This document shows, piece by piece, positions 7,638 through 12,229 of a stretch of DNA of 12,229 nt (position 1 is its first letter; every line of letters begins with the position of its first letter). Where the stretch lies: assembly GCA_004151065.3 (NCBI GenBank), contig NWUY0303914842.1, positions 1 through 12,229 of the forward strand, in the 5' to 3' direction. The notes below the pieces were generated by a model. That model had not been told where the DNA came from. It made no database searches and saw only the letters and a list, made by a program, of their open reading frames with translations. The position numbers and the translations under genes were made by a program. This DNA comes from Larix sibirica (taxonomy: Eukaryota > Streptophyta > Pinopsida > Pinales > Pinaceae).

Positions 7638-8620
7638 TGCATATTGTTTCTTTTAACATCCGAGTTCTAGGCAGTGGCCCGAAGAGAGATGCCTTTAAAA
7701 TATTTATGGAGGTTGTACATCCGAGTATTGTTCTTGTGCAGGAGACTATGTCTACTTCCATTGATGCTTGTAGTTATTTTCTCAAAATTAATCCCAATTG
7801 GTGTAGATGTGCCTTGGATTCCTCTAGTCTTTCTGGGGGTACCCTTATTGCTTGGAATCCCATTGATGTTGATTTGAAAGCTTACCATACTCCTGTAGGC
7901 ATTATGGTGGAAGGGAAGCTTAAAAGATTTCAACGAATGATCAGAATTCTGAATATATATGGTCCCTACCGAAATCGAAAACCTTATTGGGACCAGCTGG
8001 TATCTAAAGGTATTTTGCATGATGTTGGCCTAATTTTGGAAGTTGATTTTAATTTTACTATCTCTACTGAGGAGACTTGGGGATCTGGCAACATATTTGA
8101 TCCGCTTGCTATATATTTTGTCTCCCTTTTCGAAGATACCAGATTGGTGGACATTGTCCCTAACATCCTATTCCCAACTTGGTCGAATGGAAGATGCGGA
8201 GGTACTGGGATTGCTAAAAGACTTGATCTATTCTTCACGTCCGAAGACTTATGTGACTCTTTGGGCCATTATTGGTCTTGGTCTTATTCAATTGGTATCT
8301 TTGACCACAAGGTGGTCATCCTTCAGCTGAATTTCGATAAAGGTTTCAATTTTTATCCGTTCAAGTTCAACCCTTGTTGGTTGGATGAACCTTCTTTTTG
8401 TGATATGGTCTGGTCCCAATGGAGTATTTTATCCCAGCAACTAGATCTCCCACCTCTACAAAGTTTGATTAAGAAACTCTCATTGCTACGCGAGGTTGTT
8501 ATTAATTGGGAAAGGGAGAAAAAGGAGGAGAAATCCAAAGTTCTGATTGAGATTGAAAAGGAAATCCAATCCATTTCGTGCAAATTGGATGATCACTTGT
8601 TCTTAGTGGAAAGAAAATAA
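7637..8620 (+). other. ORF2 AP-like endonuclease domain (still open frame)
   Basis: This domain spans roughly residues 1-230 of a 327-codon uninterrupted frame. Visible family positions are N7 (SFNIR), E36 (VQET), Y108 (NIYGPY), D137 and N139 (EVDFN), RLD at 195-197, and D223-H224 (IFDHKVV). All residues expected to bind metal or act in catalysis are kept. Two neighbours are changed: the Gly of G-D-x-N reads Val, and the Ser of S-D-H reads Phe. Residues 275-320 are Lys/Glu-rich and probably form a helical linker. The frame ends at TAA 8618-8620, but similarity continues in the same frame (WLKASDKNTKFFHRF), so this stop is premature. Confidence 0.9.
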
Positions 8621-8929
8621 TACCTTATCAGTCTGGATACGAAAAAGCATAAGATTTTAAATCAGATTGAAGAGTCATGGCGTCAAAAAAGTAGGGTTGT
8701 TTGGTTGAAGGCGAGTGATAAAAATACTAAGTTCTTTCATCGCTTTGTTAATCAAAGGTGTCCGACGAATGATATTTGGGATATTAAAGATGACTAGGAT
8801 CGGGTTTTTACTGACAAAGCTTCTCTGAAAAGTGCAACTATCAAGCATTTCCAAGGCGTTTACACTAATAATAGGGCCTCAAATTTGGTAAGTCAGCTGG
8901 ACACTATAAATTTTAGTGAAGCTGGATGT

Positions 8930-9948
8930 CAAGAAGTGGGCAAACCAATCTCTGAGGAGGAAGTTCATAATGTCTTAAAATTATTCACCAAAGATAAAAG
9001 TCCTGTCCCAGATGGGTGGACTGTGGAGTTATACCTACACTTCTTTGATCTTCTAGGTAAAGAAATTACGGAGGCTATAAATGAATCACGGAGAAAGGGT
9101 CAGGTTCCTTGTAACTTGAATTCTACTTATATTACCCTTATTCCTAAAAAGGATAAACCCTCTGATTTTAATGATTATAGACCTATTTCGCTATGTAATC
9201 TGCTCTATAAGATTATTACTAAAATCATTGTTGAGAGATTAAAACCTTTCCTTGGAAGGTTTATTTATAAATAACAATTCAGTTTCCTTACAAATCGCTA
9301 GAACCTTGATGTGGTTGGTGTGACTCAAGAAGGCTTAAATTCTGTGAAATTCAAGAAGCTTATGCTTTTATTCTTAAGATGGATCTTGTGAAGGCTTACG
9401 ATAGGGTGGATTAGACCTATTTAAGATTTATAATAATTCAAATATGTCTTTCAGTGGAGATCATGAATTGGATTATGGCATGTATCAGTTCAACAAGGTA
9501 TGCTGTGTTAATCAATGGTTCCCCTACTTCCTTTTTTAGTGGTAACCGTGGACTTCGTCAGGGTTGTCCGCTCTCTCCATATTTGTTCATTTTGGCTATC
9601 GAAGGGATCAACATATTGATTCATAAGGCGAAGGAACAAGGACTTATCTCGGGTATAAGGGTTGCTAAGTCCTTTCATATCTCTCACCTTTTATTTATTG
9701 ATGACGTCCTCTTGTTCGGTGAAGGATCTATTTTAGAATGGCGACAATTCCATCGGATTATTACTATTTCCTATGAAGCCTCAGACATGACTATTAGTAT
9801 ACACAAGTCCTGTTTCATCTATCAATGCCACGATCCCGGTGTTAAGGAACAAATTGGGTCTTTATTCCCTTACCAGATGTTAGAATTGGGAAAGGGGATT
9901 AAGTATCTTGGCTTCCTACTGAAGCCCAATGATTACAGAATCTCATAA
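8930..9948 (+). other. ORF2 reverse transcriptase domain, disrupted
   Basis: RVT_1 motifs appear in order. VPDGWTVELY comes first, then ITLIPKKDKPSDFNDYRPISLCN and KIIVERLKPFL (to 9274). After stops at 9272 and 9299 and a frameshift comes motif A, ILKMDLVKAYDRV, with catalytic Asp at 9382-9384. Motif B, RGLRQGCPLSPYLF, lies near 9546-9590. Motif C, LLFIDDVLLFG, has the Asp pair at 9700-9705. The usual residue before the pair, Ala or Val, reads Ile. The final block GIKYLGFLLKP is the family's thumb-proximal motif. The catalytic Asp triad survives although the frame is broken. TAG at 9412-9414 replaces the Trp that normally follows RVD. Confidence 0.92.
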
Positions 9949-10790
9949 TGGAATTGGCTTATACAAAAAGTTTAGAGGAAGATAGGGTAATGGACCTACA
10001 AGTGGTTGTTTTTGGGGGGTTGTCTCACCTTGGTCAACTCAGTTCTGTAGAGCATATCGGTATACTGGTTCTCTTTATTCTTGGTTCCCAGTTCTGTGAT
10101 CTTGGTTATTAGAAGGTTTATTTTTCAATTTCTTTGGGATGGCAATTTGGCATCTTCCAAATTTCACCTTGCTGCTTAGGAGAATATTTCCCTGCCTAAG
10201 TACCTGGTAGGTTGGGGCATCAAGCACCTCTCTCAATTCAATCTAGCGTTATGTGCTAAAAAAAATTGTTAGAGTCTTTTTTATGCTGGATTATGGGGAA
10301 TAAAAGTTGTTAAATCCAAATAGCTTAAAAGGTTACTTCTTGTCTTCTGGTTTTGATCTGTTAATAAAACTGTCTGTGGTGGTTCAACCCTGTGGAGAAG
10401 TTTGGTAAAGTCGTATCTTGTTATTAACCATGCCATTTGCTAGGATACGGCCCATGGAACTCAAATTAACCTGGGTGTTGATCCTATACTCGATATGGGA
10501 GAGGTATACAAGCTTTATTGGGAACTTATTGATGCATTACACAAGATTGGTATTTTTGTACTAAAGCAGGTGGTGATCTCTTAGGCGATTGGGACTGTTC
10601 GATGGAGATCGGCTGAAGATTTATCATTAGTAGAATCCCTTGCTCTTGAATGGGATTCCTTTATTGATAAACTTCGTCATGCAGGTATTTATCTTAATCA
10701 AGAAGAAGATAAGTTAGTTTTGTCCTACAATCGTTTCAATGGCTCGATCAGTGCTTGTTTGGCGTATTCTTGCGTGTTGGAAGCGGAGAT
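9949..10790 (+). other. ORF2 region between RT and zf-RVT, stop-dense
   Basis: Frame 1 keeps recognisable plant LINE sequence: WTYKWLFLGGCLTLVNSVL, SVYWFSLFLVP, RRFIFQFLWDG, and LPKYLVGWGIKHL. Nine stops fall within it, with a tenth at its edge at 9946. Most lie where the family has Trp or Gln, for example between LAA and ENISLPK and between HAIC and DTAHG. No catalytic motif is expected here. Confidence 0.8.
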
Positions 10791-11010
10791 GATGGCAGGC
10801 CCTCTGTGGTGGTTGAAGCAAGTGTGGGTTGGAAAATGTCAATTGAAAATCTGTTGTTTTATTTGGCTCTGCTTACATAATAAGATATTAACTTGGCATA
10901 ATCTACAATGACAAGGTTTTGTAGGACCGGGCATTTGTTCGTTGTGTCTCTCAGATTTTGAGGAGATAAATCACTTATTTGGCAGCTGTTGTTTTTTTCA
11001 ATGTGCGTGG
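10790..11010 (+). other. ORF2 zf-RVT zinc-binding region
   Basis: The frame reads PLWWLKQVWVGKCQLKICCF, then NKILTWHNLQ, a TGA at 10909, and CSLCLSDFEEINHLFGSC. The C-x2-C-x8-H-x4-C set has Cys at 10936 and 10945, His at 10972 and Cys at 10987. This is the reverse-transcriptase zinc-binding motif of plant LINEs. The metal ligands are intact. The TGA sits where Arg is usual, one C-to-T step from CGA. Confidence 0.85.
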
Positions 11011-11239
11011 GTCGAATTGACTAAGTTTTTTAACTTATATGTATCTTGGCACCAACCTTCTTTTAATGAAAATCTACTCCATTGGTTCTCGGATCAAAGA
11101 ACAAACCACTGCCTGATCTTTATATTATCTGGGTGGTATGGAGAGCTCGTAATGGTCTCCTTTTTCAAAATGTGAAGCCACAGGTTTCAGTGGAATGCAC
11201 CAAAATTATATCGAGTTATTTGGTCAGCAAGGGTGTTGT

Positions 11240-11660
11240 TTCTGATAAGGGTCCAAGAATGCTCAATTCAATGAATCAAAGTTCACCTATCCTTTGGGTT
11301 ATTTCGATGGTGCAGAATAATCAGGATTTTGTGGGGCAAGCATGGTCCTTAAAATTAGCCACTGTCATGTTTTTTGTTTATCGTTAAAAGCTGGTAAGGG
11401 TACCAACACGAGGGTTGAGCTCGTTGCCTTATGGGGCTTACTGTGGTTTTTCAGGATCAAAGGACTGTTGCATTTACGGGTGTTTGACGATTCACAATGT
11501 ATTGTTGAATGGGAAAAAGACAGATATACTCTACATTCATTACATCTGGTACAGTCGATGAGGAGGATTAAATCCTTGATTACAACTTTTGAGCAGGTTT
11601 CCTTTGGGCACATCTACCGGTCTTTTAATGTTGAAGCTGACACTTTATCCAAGCTTTCCC
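11240..11660 (+). other. ORF2 C-terminal RNase H domain
   Basis: Frame 2 reads PLGYFDGA, a TAA at 11318, then GTNTRVELVALWGLLWF, VFDDSQCIVEW and SFNVEADTLSKLSL. Four acidic positions expected for catalysis are present: Asp 11306-11308, Glu 11417-11419, Asp 11489-11491 and Asp 11639-11641. This is the RVT_3-like RNase H at the end of plant L1 elements, which would degrade RNA in the RNA-DNA hybrid. The upstream part FIIWVVWRARN-like sequence (IIWVVWRARNGLLF) is in frame 3, so a shift precedes the domain. The last codons run to TAG 11699-11701. Confidence 0.87.
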
Positions 11661-11701
11661 TTAGCAGGATGGATGATTGTCTTATCTTAGAAGAGTTTTA
11701 G

Positions 11702-11880
11702 GGATGGAGTCGTGATTGGCTCAGACTGTTTTACTTTTTACTGATGAAGTTTGCCTTATTGTCAGTGGTTATTTTGTAGAGCTGAGCTAGTAGTACTAAT
11801 TTGACATACTTTATGTTGGTAACCCTTGTAATCTGGGATGTATTTTCATCTGATAGTCCATTTCACTGTAGTTTTTGAAC
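11702..11880 (+). other. LINE 3' untranslated region, approximate
   Basis: About 180 bases follow the ORF2 stop, T-rich, with TTGTAATCTG near 11826-11835 that could have served as a plant poly-A upstream element. No poly-A or simple-repeat tail remains, probably through decay or because the true end lies elsewhere. Confidence 0.4.
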
Positions 11881-12229
11881 AAAGAGAAAGCACCTCGATT
11901 CTCTTCGTTTGGATGTAATAGTGACACAACTTTGTGCCTAGTATAAAGTTGGTTTTTTTCCAGTGTGAACAAAAAATCAACATTTTACTCCTTTGTAAAA
12001 AGCAACAACCAGACTTTGAAATCTTTCCTGCCAAACTGTGTCCCATATTTGCCATAACAGACAAATTCACACTTAGTCTCAAAGAATATTGAATGGGGCA
12101 AACATTGAACATCTAAAGCTGTTTTACGTGAGGAATACTAAGAAACAAAAATAAAAAAATAACAAAAGATGCACGACAATTAACCCATTACAAAGAAATT
12201 GGAGGCAGCCAACGAAATAGAAATGTGTA
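11881..12229. other. AT-rich flanking DNA, nothing recognised
   Basis: The minus-strand frame at 11846-12112 (88 codons) crosses the supposed LINE end and has no family motif. No repeat of the 5' flank of the LINE was found that would serve as a target-site duplication. Confidence 0.5.

Larger units (their letters stand above)
7637..11701 (+). pseudogene. LINE ORF2 pseudogene: AP endonuclease, reverse transcriptase, zf-RVT and RNase H
   Basis: About 1355 codons can be followed as one damaged polyprotein. It starts at ATG 7637 in frame 2, shifts to frame 1 near 9340-9358, to frame 3 near 11105-11125 and back to frame 2 between about 11240 and 11310, ending at TAG 11699-11701. Premature stops lie at 8618, 8795, 9272, 9299, 9412, 9946, 9973, 9988, 10048, 10177, 10270, 10321, 10354, 10441, 10582, 10909 and 11318. 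In a live element this protein nicks target DNA and primes reverse transcription of element RNA from the nick. The domain order and the RNase H at the end identify a plant L1-clade element. The start is supported by the MHIVSFNIR opening, which puts the endonuclease Asn at residue 7, as usual. Confidence 0.93.
5582..11880 (+). mobile_element. Degenerate, nearly full-length L1-type LINE with RNase H
   Basis: The order 5' leader, ORF1, ORF2 with AP endonuclease, reverse transcriptase, zinc-binding region and RNase H, then a short 3' region is that of plant L1-clade non-LTR retrotransposons. No LTRs flank it. About 6.2 kb is close to full length for the group. ORF1 has 4 in-frame stops and a frameshift. 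ORF2 has 17 premature stops and 3 frameshifts. The copy is therefore inactive. No poly-A tail or target-site duplication is recognisable, so both ends are approximate: the start is set at the inverted repeat in the leader, and the end where similarity to a 3' untranslated region can no longer be argued. Confidence 0.93.

Noticed and set aside
5500-11900. Target-site duplication around the LINE
   Set aside because: I compared candidate flanks by eye and found only 6-7 base matches, too short to accept. The poly-A tail needed to anchor the search is also lost.
11846-12112. 88-codon minus-strand ORF in the right flank
   Set aside because: No motif, and it straddles the presumed LINE end.
1-12229. 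CRISPR arrays, tRNA or rRNA genes, and bacterial operons
   Set aside because: I saw no repeat-spacer pattern, cloverleaf or rRNA-like sequence, and no Shine-Dalgarno spaced gene series. The content is plant retroelement sequence.

Overview
The window looks like nuclear DNA from a land plant with a large, repeat-rich genome. It is AT-rich and has no intact host gene. It holds the remains of two retrotransposons of types typical of plants: an L1-type LINE with a DUF4283-like ORF1 and a C-terminal RNase H domain, and a Ty3/gypsy element with an initiator-Met tRNA primer site. A gymnosperm is a reasonable guess from element style and heavy decay, but the sequence does not prove it.

Region 1 (1 to about 2152, minus strand): the 5' part of a degenerate Ty3/gypsy element. 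Read leftward on the minus strand it has a probable 5' LTR (about 1520-2152), a primer binding site (1502-1513), a stop-ridden gag (about 425-1260) with a zinc-knuckle remnant, a short protease fragment (about 213-315), and then directly an integrase core fragment (1 to about 212). The rest of protease plus all of reverse transcriptase and RNase H are missing between the last two. The element runs off the left edge.

Region 2 (about 2153-5581): AT-rich DNA with no gene I can support. Minor structures are a triplicated 14-bp repeat (3030-3071), a plant-type TATA motif (4156-4165), an imperfect 40-bp tandem duplication (4547-4627) and a 44-codon ORF with a weak BED-finger look (5036-5170).

Region 3 (about 5582-11880, plus strand): a nearly full-length but dead L1-type LINE. 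A 5' leader with an 11-bp inverted repeat and phased TTTTAC motifs precedes ORF1 (5818-7637; DUF4283-like region plus CCHC-like knuckle). ORF2 (7637-11701) encodes AP endonuclease, reverse transcriptase, a zf-RVT zinc-binding region and RNase H. The ORF1 stop and ORF2 start share a base (TAATG). I count 4 in-frame stops and 1 frameshift in ORF1, and 17 premature stops and 3 frameshifts in ORF2. Most stops fall at positions expected to be Trp, Gln or Arg, as C-to-T decay of methylated DNA would produce. In a live copy ORF1 would bind element RNA, the endonuclease would nick the target, and the RT would copy the RNA at the nick.

Region 4 (about 11881-12229): AT-rich flank with nothing recognisable. 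I see no exciting new system here. The points most worth a second look are the protease-integrase deletion junction, the uneven stop distribution in the LINE, and the TAATG ORF junction.
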